Positions 41,552 to 51,063 of a stretch of 64,000 nucleotides of DNA are shown piece after piece. The stretch's first letter is position 1, and each line of letters opens with the position of its first letter. Under the pieces are notes generated by a model. That model saw only the letters and a list, made by a program, of their open reading frames with translations. It made no database searches and was not told where the DNA came from. This DNA comes from Actinomadura sp. NAK00032 (GTDB lineage: Bacteria > Actinomycetota > Actinomycetes > Streptosporangiales > Streptosporangiaceae): contig NZ_CP054932.1 of assembly GCF_013364275.1 (NCBI RefSeq), forward strand, positions 5,642,001-5,706,000. Direction: 5' to 3'. The position numbers and the translations under genes were made by a program.

Positions 41552-43261
41552 CTAGGCGGCGTCCCGCCCGGCCCGCTGCAGCGCGGGCTCGCCCTCGGCG
41601 TCCTCGTGCACGTAGCGGCGTCCGCGCAGCAGCGACACCACCGCCGCGACCAGCGACATCGCGATCGCCAGGCTGAACACGATGACGAGCCCGTGGTGGA
41701 ACGGCTCGGAGATCAGGTGCGGGAAGTACGAGCGTCCGGTCAGGGTGGCGACGTCGTCCGGCGCCAGGCCGCCGAGCACGTGGAACGGCGCGAGCAGGTT
41801 CTGGATCGGGTTGTAGCCGAGGAACGCCGCGAACAGCGTGCCGACCGGCGGCAGCTCGCCGACCCGCCCGGCGGGCCCGGCCGGGACGCCGTGCTGCGTC
41901 AGCCCCTGCGTCAGCGTCTTCGGCAGCGTGTCGGACAGGCCCGCGATCATCAGCGAGAAGAACACGCCGATCGACAGCACCATGCCGGCGTTCATGAACG
42001 TGGCGCGCATGCCGGAGGCGACCCCGCGCTGGTCCGCCGGGACCGAGTTCATGATCGCCGTGGTGTTGGGCGCGGCGAACAGCCCGGACCCGACCCCGTT
42101 CAGGAAGATCAGCAGCGCGAACGTGGCGTACCCGAAGTCGGTCGGGATCAGCAGCAGCCCGGCGAACGCCGCCGCCGACAGCACCAGCCCGCCGGAGGCG
42201 AACGCGCGCGCCCCGTGCCGGTCGGACAGGTGCCCGGAGATCGGCCCGGCCACCAGGAACCCGGCGGTGAGCGGCAGCAGGTAGATGCCCGCCCACAGCG
42301 GGGTGTCCTCGTAGTCGTAGCCGTGCAGCGGCAGCCAGATGCCCTGCAGCCAGATGATCAACATGAACTGCATCCCGCCGCGCGAGATCGCGGCCAGCAG
42401 CCCGGCGGCGTTCCCGGCCGTGAACGCCCGGATGCGGAACAGGCCGAGCTGGAACATCGGCTGCTCGACCTTGGTCTCGATCCAGCAGAACAGCGCGAGC
42501 ACGGCGATCCCGCCGATGATCCCGGCGAGCACCCAGGGGTTCGTCCAGCCCATGTCGTGCCCGCCGTAGGGCTGGATGCCGTAGGTGATCGCGGCGAGCA
42601 GCCCGGTCAGCCCGACCGCGAACGTGACGTTGCCGAGCCAGTCGATCCTCGCGGCGACGGCCCTCTTCGCGGTCTCGACCAGGCTCCGGTAGGCCCAGAC
42701 CGTCCCGATGATCCCGATGGGCGCGGAGGCGAAGAACACCAGCCGCCAGTTGATCTCGCTGAGCAGCCCGCCCGCCACGAGCCCGATGAACGTCCCGGCG
42801 ATCCCGGCGACCTGGTTGACGCCCATCGCCATCCCGCGCCGGTGCGCCGGGAACGCGTCGGTGAGGATCGCCGCCGAGTTCGCCATCAGCATGGCGCCGC
42901 CGATCCCCTGGAACACCCGCCAGCCGATCAGCCACAGCGCCCCGGCGCTCCCGTGCAGCGGATCGAGCGCCAGCACGAGCGTCCCGACCGTGAACACCGC
43001 GAACCCCGCGTTGTACATCCGCACGCGCCCGAACATGTCGCCGAGCCGGCCGAGCGTGACCACCAGCACCGCCGAGACGAGCATGTAGCCCATCAGAATC
43101 CACAGCAGATAGCTGACATTGCCCGGCTCCAGCGGATTCAGATGGATGCCGCGGAAGATCGCCGGCAGCGAAATGATCACGATCGACGAGTTGACCGTGG
43201 CCAGCAGCATGCCCAGCGTCGTGTTGCTCAGCGCGATCCACGGATAGTGCTTGGACGGCAC
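41552..43261 (-). CDS. MFS drug-efflux type transporter, DHA2 family
   Basis: A 569-residue membrane protein with about 14 helices, the DHA2 (EmrB/QacA) number. Motif A appears as GRLGDMFGRVRMYNAG, motif C-like segments as GIAGTFIGLVAGGLL, and WRLVFFASAPIGI matches the family. It probably exports a toxic or self-made compound by proton antiport. The start is GTG at 43261; GGGGTGGGG is the only nearby ribosome-binding-like run, while a better GGAGG at 43289-43294 is too far away, so the start is not certain. Upstream DNA at 43295-43320 is A/T-rich and promoter-like. Confidence 0.9.
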   Translation of the reverse strand: MPSKHYPWIALSNTTLGMLLATVNSSIVIISLPAIFRGIHLNPLEPGNVSYLLWILMGYMLVSAVLVVTLGRLGDMFGRVRMYNAGFAVFTVGTLVLALDPLHGSAGALWLIGWRVFQGIGGAMLMANSAAILTDAFPAHRRGMAMGVNQVAGIAGTFIGLVAGGLLSEINWRLVFFASAPIGIIGTVWAYRSLVETAKRAVAARIDWLGNVTFAVGLTGLLAAITYGIQPYGGHDMGWTNPWVLAGIIGGIAVLALFCWIETKVEQPMFQLGLFRIRAFTAGNAAGLLAAISRGGMQFMLIIWLQGIWLPLHGYDYEDTPLWAGIYLLPLTAGFLVAGPISGHLSDRHGARAFASGGLVLSAAAFAGLLLIPTDFGYATFALLIFLNGVGSGLFAAPNTTAIMNSVPADQRGVASGMRATFMNAGMVLSIGVFFSLMIAGLSDTLPKTLTQGLTQHGVPAGPAGRVGELPPVGTLFAAFLGYNPIQNLLAPFHVLGGLAPDDVATLTGRSYFPHLISEPFHHGLVIVFSLAIAMSLVAAVVSLLRGRRYVHEDAEGEPALQRAGRDAA

Positions 43262-43376
43262 GCCGACCCCACCCCCGTCAAGTAGTTTCCTCCGCTAACT
43301 AATCATAGGCATACATTCCTCGCCAGTCCGAAAAAGGAGTCGCATCCATCACCTCTCCGCCCGTACGTTCTCCCTC

Positions 43377-44084
43377 ATGACGGGACGAATCGGCGTGCTG
43401 ACCGGCGCGGGCATCTCCACGGACTCCGGCATCCCGGACTACCGGGGCCCGTCCGGCGTGTGGACCCGCGACCCGGAACTGGCCGCACTGTTCACGCGCA
43501 AGCACTTCGCCAACGACGCCGAGGTCCGGCGCCGCTTCTGGCGCACCCTCGACCTGCACCGGGACGCCCGCCCGAACGCGGCCCACCGGGCACTGGCCGA
43601 CCTGGAGAAGACCAAGGCCGTCCGGATCCTGACCCAGAACGTCGACGGCCTCCACCAGAAGGCCGGCTCGACGCCCCGCAAGGTCCTGGAACTCCACGGC
43701 ACGCTCGCCACCACGTCCTGCACCCGCTGCCGCGCCACGTCGGCGACCGCCGACGTGCTGGCCCGCGGCGAGGACGACCCGGCCTGCCCGGCCTGCGGCG
43801 GCGTCCTGCAGCCCTCCATCGTGCTGTTCGGCCAGTACCTGGACTCCGACACCCTCTCCCTCGCGGGCAACATCGCCCGCGCCTCGGAGGTCTTCATCGC
43901 GATCGGCAGCTCCCTGACCGTGGACCCCGCCGCCCGCCTCTGCGCCATCGCCGCCGAGTGCGGCGCCCGCCTGATCATCGTCAACCGCGACCCGACCCCC
44001 TACGACGACCTGGCGGACGAGGTGATCCGCACCCCGATCGCCGAGGCCGTCCCCGCCCTCTGCGCGGAACTGGCCGCCGTCTAG
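43377..44084 (+). CDS. Sir2-family NAD-dependent protein deacylase
   Basis: A 235-residue sirtuin. Motifs: GAGISTDSGIPDYRG (NAD binding), TQNVDGLH (catalytic loop), LELHG (catalytic His), a zinc site CTRC and CPAC, and GSSLTVDPAA. Compared with CobB it lacks the Tyr/Arg pair typical of desuccinylases as far as I can see, so deacetylase is the default. It removes acyl groups from lysines using NAD+. The next gene starts 10 bp later, so the two are likely co-transcribed. Confidence 0.94.
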   Translation: MTGRIGVLTGAGISTDSGIPDYRGPSGVWTRDPELAALFTRKHFANDAEVRRRFWRTLDLHRDARPNAAHRALADLEKTKAVRILTQNVDGLHQKAGSTPRKVLELHGTLATTSCTRCRATSATADVLARGEDDPACPACGGVLQPSIVLFGQYLDSDTLSLAGNIARASEVFIAIGSSLTVDPAARLCAIAAECGARLIIVNRDPTPYDDLADEVIRTPIAEAVPALCAELAAV

Positions 44085-44094
44085 GATCCGGCCG

Positions 44095-44496
44095 ATGAAC
44101 GGCAAACACCACCTGGCCCTGGACGACGAGCGCCTGATCGCGTTCTTCCGCGACCGCCGCGTCTGCACGCTCGTCACCGTCCGCCGGGACGGCACCCCGC
44201 ACGCCGTCCCGGTGGGCGCCACCCTGGACGGCGGCACCGTCCGCGTGATCACCTCGTCCACCTCGGCGAAGGCCCGCCACGTCGCCCGCGCCGGCGAGGA
44301 GGGCCTCCCGGTGGCCGTCTCCCAGGTGGACGGCCGCCGCTGGGCCACCGTCGAGGGCCGCGCCGTCCTGAGAACCGACCCGACCTCCGTGGCCGACGCC
44401 GAGAACCGCTACGCGGCCCGCTACAAGCCCCCGCGCCCCAACCCCGACCGAGTGGTCATAGAGATCACCGCGACCAGGGCCATGGGCAACCTGTGA
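44095..44496 (+). CDS. PPOX-class F420-dependent protein
   Basis: A 133-residue split-beta-barrel protein: LIAFFRDRRVCTLVTVRRDGTPHAVPVGATL, RVITSSTSAKARHVARAG and WATVEGRAVL, with the C-terminal VVIEITATRAMG. This pattern is the PPOX F420-binding family (Rv1155-like). It presumably binds F420 (or FMN) and reduces an unknown substrate. It is downstream of and close to the sirtuin gene. Confidence 0.9.
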   Translation: MNGKHHLALDDERLIAFFRDRRVCTLVTVRRDGTPHAVPVGATLDGGTVRVITSSTSAKARHVARAGEEGLPVAVSQVDGRRWATVEGRAVLRTDPTSVADAENRYAARYKPPRPNPDRVVIEITATRAMGNL

Positions 44497-44554
44497 CGAT
44501 CAAGCCGACCAGTAGCACATGGTCGCGATCCGTGACCCCGTCTACGGTGGGCGA

Positions 44555-45844
44555 ATGCGCATGGAGATCGACGAGGTAGAAGGCTGGCTGCGGGAGCGGC
44601 TGCCGGAGCTGGCGGAGGAGCACGGGGTACCGGGGGTGGCGGTCGCCGTCGACGCCGGGGGCCGGCTCGTGGAGGCGGCGGCGGGGGTACTGAGCAGGGC
44701 GACCGGCGTGGAGGCGACGGTCGACTCGGTGTTCCAGATCGGCTCGATCACCAAGACGCTGACGGCGACGCTGGTGATGGGGCTGGTCGCCGAAGGGCTG
44801 GTGGAGCTCGACGCCCCGGTGGACAGGTACCTTCCCGGGTTCCGGCCGGCGACCGTCCGGCAGCTGCTGTGCCACACGGCCGGTTTCGAGGGCGACTTGT
44901 TCACCGACACGGGCAAGGGGGACGACTGCCTGGAACGGTACGTGGACCTGCTGGCCGATGTGCCGCAGATCTCCGAGCCCGGGGAGATGTTCTCCTACAA
45001 CAACGCGGGCTACAGCGTCCTCGGGCGGATCGTCGAGGTCGTGCGGGGCGAGCCGTTCGACCGGTGCTTGCGGGACCGCCTGCTCGCGCCCCTCGGCATG
45101 ACGCACGCGGCGACCGACCCGTACGAGGCGATCCTGCACCGCGCGGCGGTCGGCCACCTCAACGGACGCCCCGCGCCGGTCTGGGCGATGGCACGCTCCA
45201 ACGCGCCCGCCGGATCGATGCTCGCCATGACCCCCCGCGACCTGCTGGCCTTCGCCCGGTCGCACCTCACCGACGAGAGCCTGCGGGTCATGCGGGAGCC
45301 GCAGGTCGCCCTGCCGGACATCGACTGGGGAACGGCCTGGGGCCTGGGCTGGACGCTCCACGACCTCCCGGGCGGCCCGGTGTTCGGCCACGACGGCAAC
45401 ACCATCGGCCAGTCGGCCGCCCTGCGGATCGACCCCGGCCGCGACGTGTGCGTGGCGGTCTTCACCAACGGCGGCGACCGCAAGCCCCTGATGAGGGAGA
45501 TCCTGGGCAGGGTCGTCGAGACCCCCGCCGAACCCGTCCCGAACCCCGCAGCGCGCCTCGACCCCAGGCGCTGCGCGGGCGTCTACGTGTCGAGCACCAG
45601 CGAGACCACGGTGAGCACGGACGAACAGGGACGTCTCTGGCTAGAGCAGGTCCCCGTCGGCCTCGCGGTGGAACTCGGCGACGAACCATACCGGACGGAG
45701 CTGCTCGGCTGGCGAGGAAACTCCCTGCTGCCCGCAGAACCCGGCCACGGCCCCGTCGCGTTCCTGGGCGACGACGGCGAGGGCCGCGCACGCTACCTGC
45801 ACACAGGCCGAGCCGACGTCCGCGCTCCGGTGAGGTTGAGGTAG
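44555..45844 (+). CDS. Serine hydrolase, class C beta-lactamase fold
   Basis: A 429-residue cytoplasmic-looking serine hydrolase. SITK is the SxxK nucleophile motif (about residue 63), YNN the YxN motif (MFSYNNAGYSVLGR) and HDG the third motif (VFGHDGNT). A C-terminal lipocalin-like beta domain follows (YVSSTSETTVSTDEQG). There is no signal peptide, arguing against a secreted beta-lactamase and for an esterase or D-aminopeptidase-like enzyme. GGTGGG precedes the ATG at 44555. Convergent with hypF. Confidence 0.86.
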   Translation: MRMEIDEVEGWLRERLPELAEEHGVPGVAVAVDAGGRLVEAAAGVLSRATGVEATVDSVFQIGSITKTLTATLVMGLVAEGLVELDAPVDRYLPGFRPATVRQLLCHTAGFEGDLFTDTGKGDDCLERYVDLLADVPQISEPGEMFSYNNAGYSVLGRIVEVVRGEPFDRCLRDRLLAPLGMTHAATDPYEAILHRAAVGHLNGRPAPVWAMARSNAPAGSMLAMTPRDLLAFARSHLTDESLRVMREPQVALPDIDWGTAWGLGWTLHDLPGGPVFGHDGNTIGQSAALRIDPGRDVCVAVFTNGGDRKPLMREILGRVVETPAEPVPNPAARLDPRRCAGVYVSSTSETTVSTDEQGRLWLEQVPVGLAVELGDEPYRTELLGWRGNSLLPAEPGHGPVAFLGDDGEGRARYLHTGRADVRAPVRLR

Positions 45845-45864
45845 CTCCTTACCCTCGAATCGGC

Positions 45865-48099
45865 TCATTGGGGGCGTTGGCGGGTGGTGGCCACGGCTGC
45901 TTGGCCGAGGCTGATTCCGCCGTCGTTGGGTGGGACGCGATGGTGGGTCAGCACGTCGAAGCCTGCGGCCGTTAGGCCCGATGCCGTCCGTTCCAGGAGG
46001 AGCATGTTCTGGAACACGCCGCCCGATAGAGCGACGGTAGCGAGGCCGGTCCTCTCGCGTATTCGGGACGCTGCGTCCACGACCAGTGCGGCGATGCCGT
46101 TGTGGAAGCGGGCGGCGATCGCGGAAACGGGGACTTTCGCGCGGAGATCGGTCACCGCCGCGTTCAGCAGGTCGCTCCCGGCGACGGTGAAAGGCGCCGA
46201 TCCGGTGATGGCGGCCGAATATGCGGCGCCTTCTGAGGGGTCGGCGCGCTGCTCCAGTTCGATGGCGGCCTGGCCTTCGTAGTTGACGCGGTCGCGGACG
46301 CCGAGGACGGCGGCGACCGCGTCGAAGAGTCGTCCCATGCTGGAGGTGAGCGGTGCGTTGACGCGGCGGCGCGCCATTTCCACCACGGTGGGCCAGGAGG
46401 GTCGCCCGGCCACCGGGAGGTCTTCGGGGACGCCGTAGGCGGCCGCCATTCGCCAGGGTTCGCGGATCGCGGCGGCGCCGCCCGGCATCGGGACCGGGGC
46501 CAGGTGGCCGGCCCTTTCGAAGCCGCGGAGGTCGGCGACGAGGAATTCGCCGCCCCAGAGCGTGCCGTCCGTGCCGTATCCGGTGCCGTCGAAGGCGACG
46601 CCGATCACCGGGCCGGGCGCGCCGTTGTCGGCCAGGCAGGAGGCGATGTGCGCGTGGTGGTGCTGGACGGCGATGGACGGCAGTTCCAGGTCGAGGGCGT
46701 ACTTCGTCGACAGGTATTCGGGATGCGGGTCGTGCGCGATGATTTCGGGGACGATGTCGAAGAGCCGCCGGAAATGCGCGATGCCCTCTTCGAACGCGCG
46801 GAGGGTCTCATAGTTCTCCAGGTCGCCGATGTGGTGGGAGAGGAACGCGCGGCCGTCGCGGGTCAGGCAGAACGTGTTCTTCAGTTCGGCGCCGCACGCC
46901 AGGACGGGCCGTCCCTCCGGGATCGGCAGGGGCTCGGGTGTATAGCCGCGTGACCGGCGCACCGGCAGCGTCCGCCCCTGGAAGACGCGCACCACGGAGT
47001 CGTCCGTGCGGGTGTGAATAGGGCGGTCGTGGAGCAGGAAGCCATCGGCGATGCCGCCGAGGCGTTCGAGCGCTTCGGCGTCCCGGTGGGCGATCGGCTC
47101 GTCCGAGACGTTCCCGCTGGTCAGCACGACCGGTTCGGTGACGAGGAGATGGTGCAGCGGGGTGTAGGGCAGCATGAGGCCGAGGTGCCGGCCGCCGGCT
47201 GCGACGGCGTCGGCGAGCGCCGCGTCCGGGCGGCGGCGCGCCAGCACGATCGGGCGGCGCGGGCCGGTGAGCAGCGCCTCCTCGGCGCCGGACAGCGCGC
47301 ACAGGCTCCGGGCGGCGGCCAGGTCGGGGACCATCACGGCGAACGGCTTGTCCTCGCGGTGCTTGCGGGCGCGGAGGGCGGCGACCGCGCTCCCGGACGC
47401 CGCCCGCACCGCGAGGTGGTAGCCGCCGAGCCCCTTCACCGCGAGGACGGCACCGGCGGCGAGCAGGCCGCGGGCGGCCGTCAGCGGGTCGCAGGCGGCA
47501 TCGGGCTCCGCGGCGGGCACGTGCAGGGTGAGGGACGGGCCGCAGGCGGGGCAGCACACCGGCTGGGCGTGGAACCGGCGGTCGGCCGGGTCCGCGTACT
47601 CGGCGGCGCACGCCCCGCACATCGCGAAGCCGGCCATGGTCGTGTTGGGACGGTCATACGGGACGTCCTTCACGATCGTGAAGCGCGGCCCGCAGTTCGT
47701 GCAGTTGACGAACGGGTACCCGTACCGCCGGTCGGCCGGGTCGCGCATCTCGCGCAGGCAGTCGTCGCAGGTCGCGGAGTCCCAGGGGACGAGCGCCCGG
47801 CGCTCCCCCGAGGCGTCGCTGCCCACGATCGTGAAGCCGGCGCGGCCGCGCACGTCCAGCCGGCGGGTGGTGAGGCGGTCGACGACCGCGAGCCGCGGCG
47901 GGCGCGTGCGCAGCCCGTCCAGGAAGCGGCCGATCTCGTCGGGCGCGCCCTCGACCTCGATGAACACGCCGGCCGCGTCGTTGCCGACCAGCCCGGACAG
48001 CCCGAGGCCGGTGGCGAGCCCGTGCACGAACGGCCGGAATCCGACGCCCTGCACGACCCCCTCGACGCGGACGCCCATCCTCACGTCCACCCGCGTCAT
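45865..48099 (-). CDS. hypF: Carbamoyltransferase HypF
   Basis: A 744-residue full-length HypF. Domains in order: acylphosphatase-like (VRVEGVVQGVGFRPFVHGLA), two zinc fingers (CDDCLREM, CTNCGPR, CGACAAEYA, CPACG), YrdC-like (KGLGGYHLAVRA, LTSGNVSDEPIA) and Kae1-like (HHHAHIASCLADNG, GVAFDGTGYGTDG, SGGVFQN). It makes the cyanide ligand of [NiFe]-hydrogenases from carbamoyl phosphate with HypE. No other hyp gene and no hydrogenase gene is in this window, so it is isolated. The start could also be the ATG 21 bases downstream. Confidence 0.94.
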   Translation of the reverse strand: MTRVDVRMGVRVEGVVQGVGFRPFVHGLATGLGLSGLVGNDAAGVFIEVEGAPDEIGRFLDGLRTRPPRLAVVDRLTTRRLDVRGRAGFTIVGSDASGERRALVPWDSATCDDCLREMRDPADRRYGYPFVNCTNCGPRFTIVKDVPYDRPNTTMAGFAMCGACAAEYADPADRRFHAQPVCCPACGPSLTLHVPAAEPDAACDPLTAARGLLAAGAVLAVKGLGGYHLAVRAASGSAVAALRARKHREDKPFAVMVPDLAAARSLCALSGAEEALLTGPRRPIVLARRRPDAALADAVAAGGRHLGLMLPYTPLHHLLVTEPVVLTSGNVSDEPIAHRDAEALERLGGIADGFLLHDRPIHTRTDDSVVRVFQGRTLPVRRSRGYTPEPLPIPEGRPVLACGAELKNTFCLTRDGRAFLSHHIGDLENYETLRAFEEGIAHFRRLFDIVPEIIAHDPHPEYLSTKYALDLELPSIAVQHHHAHIASCLADNGAPGPVIGVAFDGTGYGTDGTLWGGEFLVADLRGFERAGHLAPVPMPGGAAAIREPWRMAAAYGVPEDLPVAGRPSWPTVVEMARRRVNAPLTSSMGRLFDAVAAVLGVRDRVNYEGQAAIELEQRADPSEGAAYSAAITGSAPFTVAGSDLLNAAVTDLRAKVPVSAIAARFHNGIAALVVDAASRIRERTGLATVALSGGVFQNMLLLERTASGLTAAGFDVLTHHRVPPNDGGISLGQAAVATTRQRPQ

Positions 48100-48201
48100 T
48101 CTGCCGAGCCGCCCCCCAAGGCCCGGGAAAGCCGGGGCAGGGCGCGTGCTACGGCCGGCCGCCGCCGGGCAGGGGACGCCGGGGCGGCGTCATGTGAAGG
48201 G

Positions 48202-48837
48202 TCATTCCGCCTCGCCCGTGTAGGCGGCGATGGTGCGGTCGGCGGCGGCGCGGGCGGCGGCCTCGTCGGCGCCTGCGGCGACGTGCGCCGCGAACCAGGA
48301 CTCGCCGCTCTGCCGGGTGAACTCCTTGCCCTCGCCGGACAGGGACCAGTCGGGGCCGACCTTCTCCGGGGCGCTCTCGCCGGTCGCCAGGTGCAGGGCG
48401 AGGCCGAGCAGGCCCTGGTCCCAGCCGATGCCGACGGCGCCGGGGCCGTACTGGTCCCAGATGTCGTCGCCGACGTGGGCGATGTGCTCCAGCTCGAACC
48501 GCGCCCGGCCGTCCGCCTCCGGGGTGAGGCGGACCTCGATCCAGGACGTCTGGCCGCCGTACTCCCAGGTCGCGGCGAAGCCCTTGGGCGGGTCGCAGCG
48601 CTCGATCGTCCCGCCCGCGTTGCCTTCGAGCTGGTACCGGCCGCCGAGCCGGAGGTCGCCGGAGACGGGCAGGAACCAGCGCGGGATGCGCTCGGGGCTG
48701 GTGACGGCGTCCCACAGGTCCTCGACGTCGGTGTCGTAGACCTGGCTGACCGTCGCGGTGCGCGCGGTCCCGGCCTCCAGCACCCGCTCGCCGACCCTGC
48801 GCCGGACGGCGTTGATCTGCCCCGTGACCTCGATCAT
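48202..48837 (-). CDS. SRPBCC (AHSA1-type) domain protein
   Basis: A 211-residue START-like protein: YDTDVEDLWDAVTSPERIPRWFLPVSGDLRLGGRYQLEGNAGG is the AHSA1 N-terminal signature, and WIEVRLTPEADGRARFELEH follows. The last third is an extra helical tail (EAAARAAADRTIAAYTGE). The ligand or partner is unknown. The ATG at 48837 overlaps the ArsR stop by 4 bp; ArsR-SRPBCC pairs are very common in actinobacteria and the regulator usually represses both. Confidence 0.9.
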   Translation of the reverse strand: MIEVTGQINAVRRRVGERVLEAGTARTATVSQVYDTDVEDLWDAVTSPERIPRWFLPVSGDLRLGGRYQLEGNAGGTIERCDPPKGFAATWEYGGQTSWIEVRLTPEADGRARFELEHIAHVGDDIWDQYGPGAVGIGWDQGLLGLALHLATGESAPEKVGPDWSLSGEGKEFTRQSGESWFAAHVAAGADEAAARAAADRTIAAYTGEAE

Positions 48838-49193
48838 GGCTCGCTCCCTGAGTCGTCGTTTCGGCGTGCGCGCCGGCCCCGGGCGATCTCGGTCGCCAGG
48901 GCGTCCAGGTGCGGGGTCCAGAACCGGCGGAACCGGTCGAGCCAGTCGTCGATCTCCCGCAGCGGGGCGGCGTCGACGGCGTAGAGCCGGCGCGTCCCCT
49001 CCGCCCGCACCACCGCGAACCCGCTGTCGCGGAGCACCTTCAGATGCTGCGACACCGCGGGCTGGGAGATCCCGAACTCCGCCCGGACGACGGCCGCGAC
49101 CTCGCCGGAGGACCGCTCGCCGTCGGCGAGCAGCTCCAGGATCCGGCGCCGTACCGGGTCACCCAGGACATCGAACGCGTGCACGTCCCCCAA
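48834..49193 (-). CDS. ArsR-family repressor
   Basis: A 119-residue winged-helix regulator: VLGDPVRRRILELLADGERSSGEVAAVVRAEFGISQPAVSQHLKVLRDSGFAVVRAEG. No metal-site cysteines (no CxC) are present, as in the ArsR proteins paired with AHSA1 partners. The start is TTG at 49193 or GTG at 49184; the family N-terminus VHAFDVLGDP fits either. Translationally coupled to the SRPBCC gene. Confidence 0.9.
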   Translation of the reverse strand: MGDVHAFDVLGDPVRRRILELLADGERSSGEVAAVVRAEFGISQPAVSQHLKVLRDSGFAVVRAEGTRRLYAVDAAPLREIDDWLDRFRRFWTPHLDALATEIARGRRARRNDDSGSEP

Positions 49194-49236
49194 ACTACAG
49201 CCTCAGCTTATATAAGCCAAGTCTTAAGGAACGCCC

Positions 49237-49830
49237 TCAGCCGCCGGCGAGGAGCCGCTCGAAGGGGACGGGGTTCTCGTAGAGGTCCTCCTTGGCCGGG
49301 GCCGGGCGGGCCTGGATCAGCGCGGCGAGTTCGGCGCCGGCGCGGGCGACGCGGTCGGGCAGGCCGGTCTCGCCGCTCCCCCAGTCCTCCGACGCCGCGT
49401 AGACGGCGGTCGGGGCCACGGTCGCGCGCAGGTAGGCGAACAGCGGGCGCATCGCGTAGTCGATGGCCAGCGAATGCCGGCCCGTGCCGCCGGTCGCGCC
49501 GAGGAGCACGGGCTTGCCGTCCATGGAGTCCCGCTCGATGACGTCGAAGAACGTCTTGAACAGGCCGCTGTAGGACGCGTTGAAGACCGGCGTCACGGCG
49601 ATGAGGCCGTCGGCGCCCGTCACGGTCTCGACGGCGTCGCGGAACGCCCCGGACGGGAAGCCGGTGAGCGTCGCGTCGACCATGGCGTGCGCGTGGTCGC
49701 GCAGCTCGATCGTCTCGACGGCGGCGTCCGCGCCGAGCGCCTCGGCCGCCGCGGCGGCGAGGCGGTCGGCGAGCAGCCGGGTCGAGGACGGCTGCCCGAG
49801 CCCGGCAGAGACGACGGCGAGGGTCGTCAT
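49237..49830 (-). CDS. NAD(P)H-dependent FMN reductase (CE1759-type)
   Basis: A 197-residue flavodoxin-fold protein: SAGLGQPSSTRLLADRL at the FMN phosphate site, TPVFNASYSGLFKTFFDVI in the middle and GATGGTGRHSL. It supplies reduced FMN. Its start overlaps the upstream LLM gene stop by 4 bp, so the two form a two-component monooxygenase system. Confidence 0.88.
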   Translation of the reverse strand: MTTLAVVSAGLGQPSSTRLLADRLAAAAAEALGADAAVETIELRDHAHAMVDATLTGFPSGAFRDAVETVTGADGLIAVTPVFNASYSGLFKTFFDVIERDSMDGKPVLLGATGGTGRHSLAIDYAMRPLFAYLRATVAPTAVYAASEDWGSGETGLPDRVARAGAELAALIQARPAPAKEDLYENPVPFERLLAGG

Positions 49831-50906
49831 CGGACCTCCTCGGTGAGGCGGGACGCGTGGGTCGGCGCGGCGGCCGGGACGTGCGCCGGGCGCAGCGCCT
49901 CGAACTCCTTGCGCAGCACGGGGACGACCTCCTCGCCCAGCATGTCGATCTGCTCCAGGACGGTCTTCAGCGGCAGCCCCGCGTGGTCCATCAGGAACAG
50001 CTGGCGCTGGTAGTCGCCGAAGTGGTCGCGGAACGTCAGGGTCTTGTCGATGACCTGCTGGGGGCTGCCGACGGTGAGGGGCGTCCCGGAGGTGAACTCC
50101 TCCAGCGACGGCCCGTGCCCGTAGACGGGCGCGTTGTCGAAGTACGGGCGGAACTCGCGGACGGCGTCCTGGGAGTTCTTGCGCATGAACACCTGCCCGC
50201 CGAGGCCGACGTACGCCTGGTCGGCGGAGCCGTGCCCGTAGTGCTCGAAGCGCTGCCGGTACAGGCCGATGAGGCGCTGGAAGTGCTCGGTGGGCCAGAA
50301 GATGTGGTTGGCGAAGAAGCCGTCGCCGTAGTAGGCGGCCTGCTCGGCGATCTCCGGGCTGCGGATCGACCCGTGCCAGACGAACGGCGGGACGCCGTCC
50401 AGCGGGCGCGGCGTCGCGGTGAACGACTGGAGCGGCGTGCGGAACTTGCCCTCCCAGTCGACGACGTCCTCGCGCCAGAGCCGGTGCAGGAGGTGGTAGT
50501 TCTCGATCGCGAGCGCGATGCCGTCGCGGATGTCCTTGCCGAACCAGGGGTAGACGGGGCCGGTGTTGCCGCGCCCCATCATCAGGTCCACCCGGCCGTC
50601 GGCGAGGTGCTGGAGCATCGCGAAGTCCTCGGCGATCTTCACCGGGTCGTTGGTGGTGATCAGCGTGGTCGCGGTGGACAGGATGAGCCGCTCGGTGCGG
50701 GCCGCGATGTAGCCGAGCATCGTCGTCGGGGAGGACGGCACGAACGGCGGGTTGTGGTGCTCGCCGGTCGCGAACACGTCCAGACCCGCCTCCTCGGCCT
50801 TGAGCGCGACCGCCACCATCGCCTTGATCCGCTCGGCCTCCGTCGGCATCCGGCCGTTGGTCGGGTCGGGCGTGACGTCGCCGACCGTGAAGATCCCGAA
50901 CTGCAT
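49827..50906 (-). CDS. LLM-class flavin-dependent oxidoreductase (CE1758-type)
   Basis: A 359-residue bacterial-luciferase-like protein: FGIFTVGDVTPDPTNG, TGEHHNPPFVPSSPTTMLGYIAARTERL, the LMMGRGNTGPVYPWFGKD loop and VGSPQQVIDKTL. Coupled to an FMN reductase gene by a 4-bp overlap, which points to an FMNH2-dependent monooxygenase with its own reductase. The ATG at 50906 has GGAGG 5 bases upstream; the longer frame reads through promoter DNA. The substrate is unknown. Confidence 0.9.
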   Translation of the reverse strand: MQFGIFTVGDVTPDPTNGRMPTEAERIKAMVAVALKAEEAGLDVFATGEHHNPPFVPSSPTTMLGYIAARTERLILSTATTLITTNDPVKIAEDFAMLQHLADGRVDLMMGRGNTGPVYPWFGKDIRDGIALAIENYHLLHRLWREDVVDWEGKFRTPLQSFTATPRPLDGVPPFVWHGSIRSPEIAEQAAYYGDGFFANHIFWPTEHFQRLIGLYRQRFEHYGHGSADQAYVGLGGQVFMRKNSQDAVREFRPYFDNAPVYGHGPSLEEFTSGTPLTVGSPQQVIDKTLTFRDHFGDYQRQLFLMDHAGLPLKTVLEQIDMLGEEVVPVLRKEFEALRPAHVPAAAPTHASRLTEEVR

Positions 50907-50922
50907 GCCGGCCTCCGAAATA

Positions 50923-50944
50923 GTAGAACTTTCAACCATTCTAC
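50923..50944. promoter_or_regulatory. Inverted repeat upstream of the LLM gene
   Basis: GTAGAA at 50923-50928 and TTCTAC at 50939-50944 form a 6-bp dyad with 10-bp spacing in an A/T-rich patch just upstream of the LLM ribosome binding site. Candidate operator of an unlinked regulator. Confidence 0.45.
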
Positions 50945-51063
50945 CGGAACCGCGCGGGCCGGGCTGCTATTCCGCCCCCGACCAGTGCGTTCCAGGGTGC
51001 GGGCCAGGGTGCGGACCAGGGGCCTGAGGGGCGGGGCCCGGGGGTTGCCGGGGGGGGGCGGCG

